Shown: positions 53,008 to 62,588, numbered from the stretch's first letter. The stretch: DNA of 64,000 bases from Azotimanducus chitobiosivorans (GCA_965200235.1 OZ241339.1:682001-746000), one strand, 5' to 3'. Numbers and translations are program-made. Notes: generated by a model from the sequence alone, not told the origin.

Positions 53008-55605
53008 CTATGATTTTGCAGGGATTTCGCCCAGATAGAAGGTCAGCGACCAGGATTCGAGCGTGCCGACATCGCCCGCGGCCGCGTCAATCACTCGAAG
53101 TGTCCAATCGCCGAGCGGCGACTCGCCGTAAAAGGCATTGCTCAAGAGCTCCCAGTCGAGGTCTTCGTTGTCCGCGAGCACATCATTGAACGGCGGATTC
53201 ACAAGGCTTGTCGTGCCCGAAGGCGAGACCAAGTAGATACCGAGATCGTTAGTGAAGGGGTGGGTGATCGAAAACTGCACAACCACGCTCTCGACCTTGA
53301 GGGCATCGTCGAGACCGTTGACGTTGACGCGCTGACGAACGCCGCCGCCTTGATGATCCGGGATATTGACCGCTTCCCTCACTGCAAAGACATCCATGCC
53401 GTCTCTGAACGTCCCAAGGCTGTCCGGCGCGTGCGTTGCGGCGAGGGCAAGCGCGGCATCGACATCGATAGCGCCAAAGCCGTACCAATTGTGGAAGTGA
53501 TAGCCGGCGGCATTGGTGATCCACCGGTGGCGAAGCACTGCCGCTTCGCCGCCGAATCCGATCTTGACTTCGTCGATGTCGGCATCAAGTATCCGTGCAG
53601 AACGCGCCAGAATGTACTTGACATCGCGCCAGGTAAAGTCGGGATTGGCTTCGAGTAGCAGCGCGACGGCGCCGGAAGCGCTGGGCGCGGCAGCGGACGT
53701 GCCGGTAAACGAATTGATATAGTCGCCGTGCGGATTCTCATTCGCAGGGATGATGCTGTTGGCATCGTAGCCTTGGTTCCTGCCCATTTGGTCGGTGGTG
53801 ATCTGGCCGGGATGCGCGATGCCCCACTGACCGGCTGGCGCACTCACCCAGAGGGCGGAACCGGCCGATGAATAGCTCGACTTTGTGTCATCGGCACGGA
53901 ATGCACCGACTTGGATGATGTATGGCAAATTGCGCCACGGGTCGGTGTTCGCCGATACGCAGCCAATCTCCGCATTGATATCGTAGTCTTCAAAGACAGG
54001 CGTGACGGTGACACCGTCGCTGCCCTCGGTTTCGCCGACCCTCACCTCGTCCCTTCGCAACATGGAGTTGCAGCGGTTGAATCCGTTGCCGCCGGCTTGG
54101 ATGTAGAGGGCACCCTTGCCCGATCGCAGGTTGCGAACGCCGTGCTGGAAAAGTTTACGGTCTTCTGGAAGCGTCAGGTACTCGCCGCCAAACAAACCGA
54201 AGCTCATGTTGAAAATATCGACATCACTTGAGTTGGGCCGATTGCTGCTGCCGCCAAGCGAGTCGGAGGCCGAGTCTGCTCGTCTGGTTGAAAGGAAATT
54301 GTAGGCTCGCAGGCGCACATCGGGCGCTACGCCGCGCAGCCCAATGCCATTGTTCGCGACGGCACCGATAATGCCTGCGACACTGGTACCGTGATCGCCG
54401 AAGGTTGCGAGGAAGAAAGGGTCGGTTTCGAGGCTGCCGCGCCAACTGCCTTGATTGAAGTTGAACGAGGTGCCTGCTTCCACGTTCGCCGCAAGGTCCG
54501 GATGACAAATTTCCATGCCGGTGTCGACTACAGCGACACGAATCCCCTTGCCGGTCGGCCCGTTGTCGAGCGTCTCCGTCATCCGCAAATCTGCGCCTTC
54601 AATGCCGCCCGTGCGAGCGTAGGCATCCTGGCCGGTGTTCGCGAGATTCCATTGCGCGGGGCGGAGTGGATCCTCGATGCCGGGCGACTGATTGCGTTCA
54701 AGATCTGGGCAGCGGACGCGAACGCTGCCATCACCTTGGATGACGAGCCCGCCGCGGCGTTCCGCCCGGCGCACGCCGGGCGCTTCCTCTGCGGGAGAAT
54801 CCGTCAGTATGATCGCGTAGTAGGTGCCCGCGCCGGGAAAGGCGTCGAGCGCGACGCGAAAGTTTGAAAGAAAGTTACCGCCGGGCATGATCGGTGGCAG
54901 GTCGATCACCTCATAGAAGAGTCGTCGGCCTCTGAAGTCATTGCGTGTGCTCGCCCAGAAGCCGAGCTTGGTGGACGAGGTCTCGGCCGAGCCGATATTG
55001 TGGACGGACGCAGAGAATGTCACGGCGTCACGCTCGATGGCCGGCCCGTGAAAGGACACGTACAGCTTGCCGTAGATGTTGTCCTTGGTGTTTTCGAATA
55101 AGGCGCCTTGATCGGTGAGGGCAAGGCTGACCGAGGCCGAGTCGCCAGCTTCGGCATTGCCTTCGATCGTGCCGAGTGCAATATGAATCGTCTCGTCCCC
55201 TTCGGCTTCAAAATCGCGAATCGGCGAAATATGCAGGCTCGCCGTTCGGCTACCGCCTGGGATGCGTACTTGGCGCTCGGAGAGCTCGAAGTCACCGCCG
55301 AGCGTCGCGCTGCCAGTCGAGTTCAAATTGACCAGCACGCCTGTGTCGCGCGTTTCTGCGAGCGCCACGGTCAGTTCGACGGAGGCGCGTTCATCCCACT
55401 CGTCTATCTCCGTGATTTCGGACTCGGTGCCCTCGGTGGCGAGTGTCAAGCTCACTTCAGTAGGTGGCGGCGGTGGCGGCGGCGCGGTCTGTTCGTTCGA
55501 GCCGCCGCCACCGCCGCTGCAGCCGATGAGCGTGAGCGTTGCGAGTGTCGCAAGCGTTTTGAGCGAATACGGCCGGTCCTCACATCGCCCCCTACATTGG
55601 CACAT
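53008..55605 (-). CDS. S8 subtilisin-family lipoprotein protease with P-domain
   Basis: The protein is 865 residues from ATG 55605. A lipobox-type signal (LATLTLIGCSGGGGGS) is followed by a Pro linker and a Calx-beta-like region (residues about 50-165). The subtilase domain has Asp in VAVVDTGMEI, His in GDHGTSVAGIIG and Ser in SFTGTSAAAPSASG. At the end is a proprotein-convertase P-domain (VVVQFSITHPFTNDLGIYLVSPSGT...GDWTLRVID). It probably acts at the outer membrane or outside. No I9 prodomain is in the chain; the gene upstream may supply it. The start codon overlaps that gene by 14 nt. Confidence 0.9.
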   Translation of the reverse strand: MCQCRGRCEDRPYSLKTLATLATLTLIGCSGGGGGSNEQTAPPPPPPPTEVSLTLATEGTESEITEIDEWDERASVELTVALAETRDTGVLVNLNSTGSATLGGDFELSERQVRIPGGSRTASLHISPIRDFEAEGDETIHIALGTIEGNAEAGDSASVSLALTDQGALFENTKDNIYGKLYVSFHGPAIERDAVTFSASVHNIGSAETSSTKLGFWASTRNDFRGRRLFYEVIDLPPIMPGGNFLSNFRVALDAFPGAGTYYAIILTDSPAEEAPGVRRAERRGGLVIQGDGSVRVRCPDLERNQSPGIEDPLRPAQWNLANTGQDAYARTGGIEGADLRMTETLDNGPTGKGIRVAVVDTGMEICHPDLAANVEAGTSFNFNQGSWRGSLETDPFFLATFGDHGTSVAGIIGAVANNGIGLRGVAPDVRLRAYNFLSTRRADSASDSLGGSSNRPNSSDVDIFNMSFGLFGGEYLTLPEDRKLFQHGVRNLRSGKGALYIQAGGNGFNRCNSMLRRDEVRVGETEGSDGVTVTPVFEDYDINAEIGCVSANTDPWRNLPYIIQVGAFRADDTKSSYSSAGSALWVSAPAGQWGIAHPGQITTDQMGRNQGYDANSIIPANENPHGDYINSFTGTSAAAPSASGAVALLLEANPDFTWRDVKYILARSARILDADIDEVKIGFGGEAAVLRHRWITNAAGYHFHNWYGFGAIDVDAALALAATHAPDSLGTFRDGMDVFAVREAVNIPDHQGGGVRQRVNVNGLDDALKVESVVVQFSITHPFTNDLGIYLVSPSGTTSLVNPPFNDVLADNEDLDWELLSNAFYGESPLGDWTLRVIDAAAGDVGTLESWSLTFYLGEIPAKS

Positions 55606-56143
55606 ACAGCGGTCCTTGCAACTGAATGGTGGCGCTTGTGACGCTGCGCGAGGCGCTGAGTTCGGCAGCGGCTTCGGCAGGGTTGACATCGTCCGGAAGC
55701 GAGATCAGCGCAAACCCAAGGGCTTCGTAGATTTTGCCGCCGGTGCCGCCCGCTTGCGCCACCACCGTATCGAAGTCGGCGTAGTCGTCCATTTCAATGC
55801 GAAGGCTCGGCAGGACGTCGCGAAAGCGTCCTTCCTTGAGGTCGAAGGCAAGGCGCCGCGCGGGGCCGTCAAGCGCGACATGCACTTGATGATCCTTGCC
55901 TTTATGGCGCGCCCGGTAGACGCGGAAATCGCCCTCAACGGCAATGCTCATGCGCGTGCCGGGAACGCTCTCCACCTGTTCGGACAGGATGGCGTTGGCT
56001 GGCAGCACGAGGACGTTCGTGCCCATGGTCCTAGCGGGCATGAGAGGAGATTGGGCGTGCGCCGAGATGGCGAGCAGGACGAGTCCGATTAGCCCGAAGC
56101 GCACACTGGATCGGGCGTGGGTTGTGCGTTGCGGATGGTTCAT
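55592..56143 (-). CDS. Secreted partner of the S8 protease, prodomain-like
   Basis: The 183-residue product, from ATG 56143, has a signal peptide (FGLIGLVLLAISAHAQ). The last 60 residues (GGKIYEALGFALISLPDDVNPAEAAAELSASRSVTSATIQLQGPLYVP) resemble the strand-helix-strand pattern of subtilisin I9 prodomains, which fold and inhibit the protease. It overlaps the protease gene by 14 nt and precedes it. A trans-acting prodomain or inhibitor is the best guess; similarity is weak and seen by eye. Confidence 0.6.
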   Translation of the reverse strand: MNHPQRTTHARSSVRFGLIGLVLLAISAHAQSPLMPARTMGTNVLVLPANAILSEQVESVPGTRMSIAVEGDFRVYRARHKGKDHQVHVALDGPARRLAFDLKEGRFRDVLPSLRIEMDDYADFDTVVAQAGGTGGKIYEALGFALISLPDDVNPAEAAAELSASRSVTSATIQLQGPLYVPM

Positions 56144-56192
56144 TGCATCACCCTCCAATAGACGCGGAAAGTATCGCATATCGGGAAAGCGT

Positions 56193-57254
56193 TTACGGAG
56201 AATAGCGCCGGGCGGCGCTTAACCCTGTCAGGATTTCGTAGCCGATGGTGCCCGCGAGGGCGGCAATGTCATCGAGTGGCTTGGCAGCGCCAATGAGTTC
56301 GACCCAATCGCCGACTGCGAGCGTTGCGTGCGCGGTGACGGCGATGGTCGTGAGGTTCATGGAGATGCGCCCGACAATCGGATAGGTTTCGCCGTCTCGA
56401 TAGGCTTCACCGATGTTTGAGAGCGCTCGCGGCAGTCCGTTTGAGTAGCCGATGCCCACGGTGGCGACGCACGAACCGCGCACCGCCTTGAAGCTCGCGC
56501 CGTAGCCGATGCTTTCATCGCTTGCGAGTGTCGAGATTTGCAGTACCTGTCCTTCGAGTGTGGCGACTGGACGGAACGGATTGTGCGCGTTCGCGTAGGG
56601 ATTGCCACCGTAGAGGCCGATCCCGCAGCGGCACAGGTCGCCGCGTGTTGCCTCGCCGCTCAGCGTGCCTCCCGTGTTGCCTATGCTCGTCGGGATACCC
56701 GGCAAGGCATCGCGTACTGCTCGGAAGCGGGCAAGCTGTGTGGCATTCATTGGATGCTCGGGCGTGTCGGCGCACGCAAGATGCGTCATGACGAGCCGCA
56801 CGTGAATACCAGCGATGTCGCCGGACTTGAAGGTATCCCAGCGAAAGCCGAGCCGAGTCATGCCTGTGTCGACTTTGATGGCCGCAGGCGCATGGCTGCC
56901 CGCGACACGCCGCCAGATGGCAACCTGGACATCGCTTGACAGCACCGGAATGAGACCGGCGTCAAGGCAGTCCTGCGCGTTTTCGTCTGTGATACCTGCG
57001 AGAACAAAAATCTCTGCATCGGCGAGTGCGCTCTGTAGCGCAACGCCCTCGTGGACTTCGCTGACAAAGAACTGCGTGCAGCCGGCCGCCTGCAATGCGA
57101 TCGACACAGGCACCATGCCAAGGCCGTAGCCATCGGCCTTGACGACCGCCGCACAGCCAGACGGCGATGCCGTGCGAGCTAGCAATGCATAGTTGTCTTG
57201 CAGCGCGCCGAGGTCGATGCGCAGGCGCGCATGGCTGTGTGCGGTATTCGGCAT
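56193..57254 (-). CDS. alr: Alanine racemase
   Basis: The PLP enzyme that makes D-alanine for peptidoglycan; 353 residues from ATG 57254 (others at 57263 and 57299). The PLP lysine is in AAVVKADGYGLG and the catalytic Tyr is in ESIGYGASF. VRLVMTHLACADTPEHPMN and VGRISMNLTTI are typical. It is downstream of no obvious partner and diverges from the tRNA-Arg gene. Confidence 0.95.
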   Translation of the reverse strand: MPNTAHSHARLRIDLGALQDNYALLARTASPSGCAAVVKADGYGLGMVPVSIALQAAGCTQFFVSEVHEGVALQSALADAEIFVLAGITDENAQDCLDAGLIPVLSSDVQVAIWRRVAGSHAPAAIKVDTGMTRLGFRWDTFKSGDIAGIHVRLVMTHLACADTPEHPMNATQLARFRAVRDALPGIPTSIGNTGGTLSGEATRGDLCRCGIGLYGGNPYANAHNPFRPVATLEGQVLQISTLASDESIGYGASFKAVRGSCVATVGIGYSNGLPRALSNIGEAYRDGETYPIVGRISMNLTTIAVTAHATLAVGDWVELIGAAKPLDDIAALAGTIGYEILTGLSAARRYSP

Positions 57255-57327
57255 AGCGGGCATACGGATCGTATCAGGGAGACAGAATGACGAGTTCATC
57301 GTGTACTATGGGCCATCTGTTCGCCAC

Positions 57328-57401
57328 GCGCCCGTAGCTCAGGTGGAGAGAGCGTTGGCCTCCGAAGCCAAAGGCCGCAGGTTCAAGTCCTGCCGGGCGC
57401 G
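57328..57401 (+). tRNA. tRNA-Arg (CCG)
   Basis: Acceptor GCGCCCG/CGGGCGC, D arm AGCTCAGGTGGAGAGAGC, anticodon arm TTGGC-CTCCGAA-GCCAA with anticodon CCG, T arm GCAGGTTCAAGTCCTGC, discriminator G. The next bases are CCG, so CCA is not encoded. Confidence 0.95.
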
Positions 57402-57410
57402 CCGAGTCGA

Positions 57411-58400
57411 TCAACTGATGAACTCGTTGATGCGCATGACCGCCCAGAACGCAGCGATGGCGCCAACGCCGTAGCCGACCGTCAGGCGCAGAGCATCGAT
57501 GCCCCAGCTCGCTATTCGCATTCGCCACAAAGCAAGCGCGATCGGTAATGCGAACAGCACCTGACCAATCTCCACGCCGAGGTTGAAACTGAGAAGCGCG
57601 GCGAGCGCTTTCGTTTGCGGCAACCCAATGTCGCTCAGGACGCTCGCGAAGCCGAGGCCGTGCACAAGACCGAAGGCAGCAGCGACGCTTGATGGATAGC
57701 GCCACGTGAGGCTGTCGTGCCTGTCGCGAATGACCTCGCTCGCCAAGAATGCGACGCTGAGAGCGATGATGGCCTCGACCGGCGGCACCGCAAGCCTCAC
57801 CAGACCGAGTGCGGCGGTGGCGAGCGCCATCGAGTGGGCGATGGTGAACGCCGTGATCGTCCATAGGATGCGCCGCCAGTCGCGGGCGATCCAAATGAGG
57901 CACAGCACAAAGAGCAGGTGATCGATGCCTTTGAAGATGTGGATGACGCCGTAGTTGAAGTAGTCCCACAGGACTCGCGCAAGCGTTTCCTGACGCGGCA
58001 CCCGCCACTCGCGAATACTCGGAGCCAGCACCGTCGTGTATTCGTCACCTGACAAGAGTCGTAAGCGAACGAGCATATGCGCTGGTCGCGTGAGGCCGCG
58101 AAAGTCGAAGCCGATGCTGCGTCCAGAAAGATCGTGCGGACATTCGTATTGGCGGCTGTACGCCGCCACACCAGTCTCCGCGCACGTATCGGGGAAGCGA
58201 ACAGGGAATGGCATCGTATTGGTCTGGTGTATCCGCCAGCCGACGCCCGGCGGTGGTGTCAAGCGCACGATGTAGCCCATCGCGGACACTTCGTCGATCT
58301 CGACAATGCCGGGGCGCACATCGTCTGCCATCAGTCCGTGCCAGCCGAAGAGCAAGCTGAACGCAAGGTTCGTGACGAGGAAATCGTGTCGGCGTCGCAT
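57411..58400 (-). CDS. HupE/UreJ-family membrane protein
   Basis: The 329-residue protein has a signal-like N-terminus, an exported region of about 130 residues and a C-terminal membrane half. The membrane part has the HupE/UreJ pattern FNYGVIHIFKGIDHLLFVLCLIWIA, FTIAHSMALATAALG and AAFGLVHGLGFASVL, with His residues suited to nickel or cobalt handling. ATG 58400 is chosen; the frame is open to 58721. No urease or hydrogenase genes are nearby. Function is inferred from family only. Confidence 0.88.
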   Translation of the reverse strand: MRRRHDFLVTNLAFSLLFGWHGLMADDVRPGIVEIDEVSAMGYIVRLTPPPGVGWRIHQTNTMPFPVRFPDTCAETGVAAYSRQYECPHDLSGRSIGFDFRGLTRPAHMLVRLRLLSGDEYTTVLAPSIREWRVPRQETLARVLWDYFNYGVIHIFKGIDHLLFVLCLIWIARDWRRILWTITAFTIAHSMALATAALGLVRLAVPPVEAIIALSVAFLASEVIRDRHDSLTWRYPSSVAAAFGLVHGLGFASVLSDIGLPQTKALAALLSFNLGVEIGQVLFALPIALALWRMRIASWGIDALRLTVGYGVGAIAAFWAVMRINEFIS

Positions 58401-58482
58401 GGTGGCAATTGTTTCACAGCCGGACGAGTTGAAGTCCTGCGTAGAATGACCATATACATAGCTTGCCGTCAGGACACCCTTG

Positions 58483-59826
58483 ATGAATAGGATTCTCACC
58501 TGCTGCCTCTGCTTGTGCGTGGCGCAAACTCTGCCGATGCTGCAAATGGCGCATGCAGCGACTGTCGCTACAGATGAAGGCGAGGCGTTGCATCTCATTG
58601 AAGTCCTTGAGATGGCGCTCGCGAGCAATCCGCTGCTCGGCTCCGAAGCCTCAAAGCTGCACTCACTGCGCGCTGGTATCTCAGAAGCCAAGGCAGGCTG
58701 GCTGCCGAAAGTGACGGCCAATTACGATCAGAGTCAGTCGAATTCATCCTACATCTACCAGACAGGCGTGACGCGCAACGACGACGATCCATCGACCGTG
58801 CAGTCGATCGTCATCAGGCAGCCACTGTGGGATTGGGGCAAGACCAAGGCCGAAGTCGAGTCGGCGCGCGCGAGGTACCGCGCTGGTGAATCGACGCTGT
58901 CGCTCGTCGAAGGGCAGGTGCTGATGGAAGCCTTGGATGCTTTTTTTGATGTGCAACGAGATCGTCAGGTGATGGGTGCCGCCGAAGAGAGTGCGCAGGT
59001 GATGCAGCAGCAGGTTGAAGCCACCGAGAAGCGCCTTGAGGCGGGCGCCACCATCCTCACGGACGAGGCGCGCGTGCGCGCTCGCCTCTATGCGGCCGAA
59101 GGCAAGCGCGCCGAGGCGCAAGGCGCGCTTGCCAACAGCCTTGCCGCGTTTGAACGCGCGACATCGATTGCCAATCCCGGCACCCTGACTGGAATCGTGC
59201 CCGACAATGTGGATCGACTCACCGATATCGCCGCGGACGAATGGGGCGAGCACCCATCGGTGATAGCGGCGAAAGCGTCCGAGCGTAGCGCCTATCAAGC
59301 CTTCAAGTCCGAGCAGCGGTCGATTTGGCCGGACCTCAGTTTGACTGGGCAGGTACGCAAGCTTGAGAACACCGGATCGTCGTATGTGAGCGAGCTTGAG
59401 GAATCGAGCTTCGGTTTCAAGTTCGATGCGCCCATTTATCAGGGGGGTGCCCAATTTGCCCGTGCCCGCAAAGCGCGGGCGCTGTGGGAGAGTGCGCAGT
59501 TTGGCGTCCAGGACTCCGAGCGCAAGGCGCGTGAAGGCGCCATTTCCGCTGCACGCACCTATCGCTATAGCAACGAGCGCCTGCGCGCCGCCATTGAGCA
59601 GGTACAAGCGAGCGAGCGGGCGTTCCTGCTGATGAAAGAGGAAGTGGCTGCGGCGCGCAAAAGCCTCGTTGATCAGCTTGATGCGCAAAATGAACTCTTG
59701 GAAGCGCGTACGAATCTTGCCCATGCCACGCGCGATGCGCACATGGCGGCGTGGAGCGTGCTGTTTGCCTTAGGGCGGCTTGATGCCGAATGGCTTGAAG
59801 GGATGCAGGGGCACCTACTGCCTTAA
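58483..59826 (+). CDS. TolC-family outer-membrane channel
   Basis: The 447-residue product has a signal peptide (to about AHAAT) and the duplicated TolC coiled-coil plan: IEVLEMALASNPLLGSEASKLHSLRAGISEAKAGWLPKV in the first half, EHPSVIAAKASERSAYQAFKSEQRSIWPDLSLTGQ in the second. It forms a trimeric exit duct for efflux or type I secretion. It stands alone; the RND pair at 28633-32864 is a possible partner. The TAA stop forms the TTAA flank of an IS5-like end. Confidence 0.93.
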   Translation: MNRILTCCLCLCVAQTLPMLQMAHAATVATDEGEALHLIEVLEMALASNPLLGSEASKLHSLRAGISEAKAGWLPKVTANYDQSQSNSSYIYQTGVTRNDDDPSTVQSIVIRQPLWDWGKTKAEVESARARYRAGESTLSLVEGQVLMEALDAFFDVQRDRQVMGAAEESAQVMQQQVEATEKRLEAGATILTDEARVRARLYAAEGKRAEAQGALANSLAAFERATSIANPGTLTGIVPDNVDRLTDIAADEWGEHPSVIAAKASERSAYQAFKSEQRSIWPDLSLTGQVRKLENTGSSYVSELEESSFGFKFDAPIYQGGAQFARARKARALWESAQFGVQDSERKAREGAISAARTYRYSNERLRAAIEQVQASERAFLLMKEEVAAARKSLVDQLDAQNELLEARTNLAHATRDAHMAAWSVLFALGRLDAEWLEGMQGHLLP

Positions 59827-59835
59827 GGAAGGTCT
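59827..59835. repeat. Isolated IS5-like end after TTAA
   Basis: GGAAGGTCT directly follows TTAA, which includes the stop of the TolC-type gene. It matches the outer bases of the element at 44331-44583. The second end is not found; a Uma2 fragment follows. Confidence 0.45.
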
Positions 59836-59898
59836 TGCTTTGAATGTGATATGCACAAGGCATAGACACCATGCAAGCACGGTCGCAATCTACCGAAA

Positions 59899-60156
59899 CT
59901 GCCAGATGCCGCCTACTTCGAAATGGCGCCGGACTGGCTGTGCGAAGTGCCCTCGCCCGCCACCCGCACCATCGATCTTCGCCCTAAGCGCGAGATTTAC
60001 GCGCGAGCAGGCGTTCTAGACATGTGGCTTGTCGATCCGCAGGCGCGGTGGATCGAGGCGTTTGAATTGCAGTCGGAGCAGTGGCAGCCGCTTGGCAAAC
60101 GAGAGGGCAATGACCCGGTCGCGCTACCGCCTTTCGGCGCGGTGCGCTTCAGCTGA
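59899..60156 (+). pseudogene. C-terminal fragment of a Uma2-family gene
   Basis: From KLPDAAYFEMAPDWLCEVPSPATRTIDLRPK to YARAGVLDMWLVDPQARWIEAFELQSEQWQPLG, the frame matches the second half of Uma2 proteins (the PDW..EV and K..YARAGV..MWLVDP core). The N-terminal half, including the first strand and helix, is missing. The truncated side faces the IS5-like end at 59827. It is not closely similar to the intact Uma2 gene at 25019. Confidence 0.8.
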
Positions 60157-60157
60157 C

Positions 60158-60814
60158 TCACCTCGTCTCAGCGTGGCCTGCTCGTCGCATCTTGCGCATG
60201 TGCTCGAAAGCGGCACCCGGCCCTTCTCGAAGCCGCTCAAGTAACTTCTCCACGCCTGCTTCGGGCGCGACCTTGGATGTGTCGATCTCGAGATCATAGA
60301 CCGCTCGGCGATGCACACGCGCATCTTGGTGGATTGCCGTCCCTGGGAATCGATCAAGACGTGCGGACTCGCGGGCGAGCAGCGTCTCTGGGGCGCAGCG
60401 TAGGCCGACGAAGATGACATCGATGCCGTCAAATGCTGCCAAGTAGTCATCGAGGTACGCTGGCTCTAGGCAGAGGTCGTCAATGACGACATTGACGCCC
60501 TCGCGCGCAAAGCTCGCCGCTGCGCGTCTCATGCCACGCAGCATTCTCGTGCCAAGATCGCCGAATCGAATTTCCGAGAGCCGCCCGCATGGTGCCTCCA
60601 CCGGCACGACATTGAGACCGCGCGAGCCGGGTTCATCGTCGCTCGAATTCAAGCCGCGGAAGCAGTTTGGCATGCCGTCGCGGAACTGATCGAGCGCCCA
60701 GTAATGCCAGTATTCATGCGCAGTGCGCTGCAAGGCGAGGGCGAGGGTCGTCTTGCCCGCGCTCGACGTGCCGTTCAAGAGGATGATGCGTCCCGATGTC
60801 GAGTGGGCGTCCAC
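60158..60814 (-). CDS. Chloramphenicol phosphotransferase-like P-loop kinase
   Basis: The 218-residue protein, from GTG 60814, has Walker A LLNGTSSAGKTTLALALQ, then WALDQFRDGMP, VVIDDLCLEP and the C-terminal HRRAVYDLEIDTS, as in the CPT family that phosphorylates chloramphenicol in Streptomyces. The open frame begins at ATG 60928, but that start would overlap the divergent transporter's start. Whether it is a resistance enzyme or a kinase for another small molecule is unknown. Confidence 0.82.
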   Translation of the reverse strand: MDAHSTSGRIILLNGTSSAGKTTLALALQRTAHEYWHYWALDQFRDGMPNCFRGLNSSDDEPGSRGLNVVPVEAPCGRLSEIRFGDLGTRMLRGMRRAAASFAREGVNVVIDDLCLEPAYLDDYLAAFDGIDVIFVGLRCAPETLLARESARLDRFPGTAIHQDARVHRRAVYDLEIDTSKVAPEAGVEKLLERLREGPGAAFEHMRKMRRAGHAETR

Positions 60815-60859
60815 GCTTTGCGTATCATGCTGTCTGGCTGTGCGCAGTGTAGGAGATTT

Positions 60860-62092
60860 ATGCAGGGAATTCTTGGCATCGCGTGCGTGTTCGGCGTGGC
60901 CGTCGCGCTCAGTCGCAATCGTAGCCACATTGGCTGGCGCACGATCATGGCTGGCTTGGGCATTCAGCTCGGAATCATCCTGCTATTTTTCAAAATAGAC
61001 TGGCTGCATCATGCCGTGCTGTCGCTGCAAGTGCTGGTCGATGCCGTTGATGCTTCGGCGCGCGCCGGGGCTGCGTTGATATTTGGCGATCTTGTGAAGG
61101 ATCAGCCCTTTGATGATGCAAACGCCTCGCCCATATTCGCGTTCAGGGTACTGCCGGTGATTCTCGTGTTTGCCGTGCTGGTCGCCGTGCTTTGGCACTG
61201 GCGGGTGCTCATCTGGGTGGTGCGCGGCATCGCCTTCGCACTCGAGAAAAGCCTCGGCGTAAGCGGTGCTGTCGGACTCGCCTGCGGGTCGAGCCTATTT
61301 CTCGGCACCTTGGAAGCGCCGCTTACCGTTCGCAACTATCTCGCCCGCCTCAGTCAGGGCGAGCTCTTCACCGTCATGACCTGTGCGCTGTCGACCATTG
61401 CGGGCTCGGTGCTCGTGCTCTACGTCACTCTGCTCGAAGCGAGTGTGCAGGCGCCGCTCGGGCATATCGTCGTCGCCTCGCTCGTCAATGTTGTCGGTGC
61501 GATTGTGCTGAGCCGCATGTTCATGCCGCCGGAGCATTTGACATCAGCCGAGTCCGCTTCCGACCCGGGCTATCGAAACACCATGGATGCCATCGCCAGC
61601 GGCACCCATGAAGGCGTGCGGCTCGTGGTCGCTGTCGGCGCCATGCTCATCGTGGTCACTGCCCTGGTGTCGCTGCTCAATATGGCGCTCGCTGGCAGCA
61701 CGGCGTTTCTACCCGCGCCTTTGACGCTTGAAGGCATCCTCGGCTGGCTGTTCGCGCCGCTCGCATGGCTCTTGGGCGTGCCATGGGAAGAGGCGCATAC
61801 GGCAGGGTCACTCTTTGGCATCAAGCTCGTGTTGAATGAGTTTGTTGCCTACCTGTCACTCTCTCAGCTCGAAGCTGAAGCGCTTAGCGAGCGGACGCGC
61901 ATCATGATGGTGTACGGACTTTGCGGCTTTGCGAACCTCGCAAGTCTTGGCATCGTGGTTAGTGGCTACGGTGTGCTGGTGCCGGAGCGACGCGATGAAG
62001 TGCTGCGGCTCGCGCCGTTGGCGGTCGGTGTGGCGACCCTTGTCAACTGCCTGACAGCGGCCCTCGTTGGGCAGGTGCTGCTGCTCGTATAA
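60860..62092 (+). CDS. Concentrative nucleoside transporter (CNT/NupC family)
   Basis: The 410-residue protein starts at ATG 60860 with AGGAG just upstream. It has family landmarks LFLGTLEAPLTVRNYL, LFTVMTCALSTIAGSVLVLY, GTHEGVRLVVAVGAML and FGIKLVLNEFVAYLSLS, with CGFANLASLGI near the end. Eight or more membrane helices are visible. CNT proteins import nucleosides with Na+ or H+. It diverges from the CPT-like kinase and is followed by exbD on the other strand 2 nt later. Confidence 0.94.
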   Translation: MQGILGIACVFGVAVALSRNRSHIGWRTIMAGLGIQLGIILLFFKIDWLHHAVLSLQVLVDAVDASARAGAALIFGDLVKDQPFDDANASPIFAFRVLPVILVFAVLVAVLWHWRVLIWVVRGIAFALEKSLGVSGAVGLACGSSLFLGTLEAPLTVRNYLARLSQGELFTVMTCALSTIAGSVLVLYVTLLEASVQAPLGHIVVASLVNVVGAIVLSRMFMPPEHLTSAESASDPGYRNTMDAIASGTHEGVRLVVAVGAMLIVVTALVSLLNMALAGSTAFLPAPLTLEGILGWLFAPLAWLLGVPWEEAHTAGSLFGIKLVLNEFVAYLSLSQLEAEALSERTRIMMVYGLCGFANLASLGIVVSGYGVLVPERRDEVLRLAPLAVGVATLVNCLTAALVGQVLLLV

Positions 62093-62094
62093 CG

Positions 62095-62505
62095 TTACGA
62101 GCCCGCCAGCGAAACATTAAATACCCCGGCAAGTCGCGCTGAGTCCATGACGTGCACCAAGGTCTCGGCCTTCGATTCTTCGTGCGGCTGAATGATGACA
62201 GGCGCTTCAGGGTTTTCGGCGTGCAGTCGCTCGATGTTAGCGCGCACCGACTGCCAGTCCACGTCGCGCAGGCCGATCAAAATGCGATCGCGGCTCGTGA
62301 TCTTGATGACGATGCTTTTCTTGTCAGGGTCAATCGTCTTTGGTTTGTCATCCTCGGGCTGATTGACATCAAGGCCAATTTCCTTGACAAAGGTCGCGGT
62401 GACAATAAAGAAAATAAGCATGATGAACACCACATCGAGCATGGGTGCCAGGTTGATCTGCTCGTCTTCGTCTTCGGCGGCGCGGCGCCCGAGATGCTGC
62501 TTCAA
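62095..62505 (-). CDS. ExbD/TolR-family biopolymer transport protein
   Basis: The 136-residue protein has one membrane helix (APMLDVVFIMLIFFIVTATF) with the Asp of the ExbD proton channel, then a periplasmic domain ending DSARLAGVFNVSLAGS. It would couple the proton gradient with ExbB and TonB to receptors such as the one at 953-3274. ExbB and TonB genes are not adjacent here. Upstream ExbB may lie elsewhere. Confidence 0.93.
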   Translation of the reverse strand: MKQHLGRRAAEDEDEQINLAPMLDVVFIMLIFFIVTATFVKEIGLDVNQPEDDKPKTIDPDKKSIVIKITSRDRILIGLRDVDWQSVRANIERLHAENPEAPVIIQPHEESKAETLVHVMDSARLAGVFNVSLAGS

Positions 62506-62588
62506 TCGACTGCTCCAAATTGATCGCGCTTGCGTTGCTGCGTATGTTACTCGTACCCGCGCGTGTCAAGCAAGATAGATTGGTGTGG

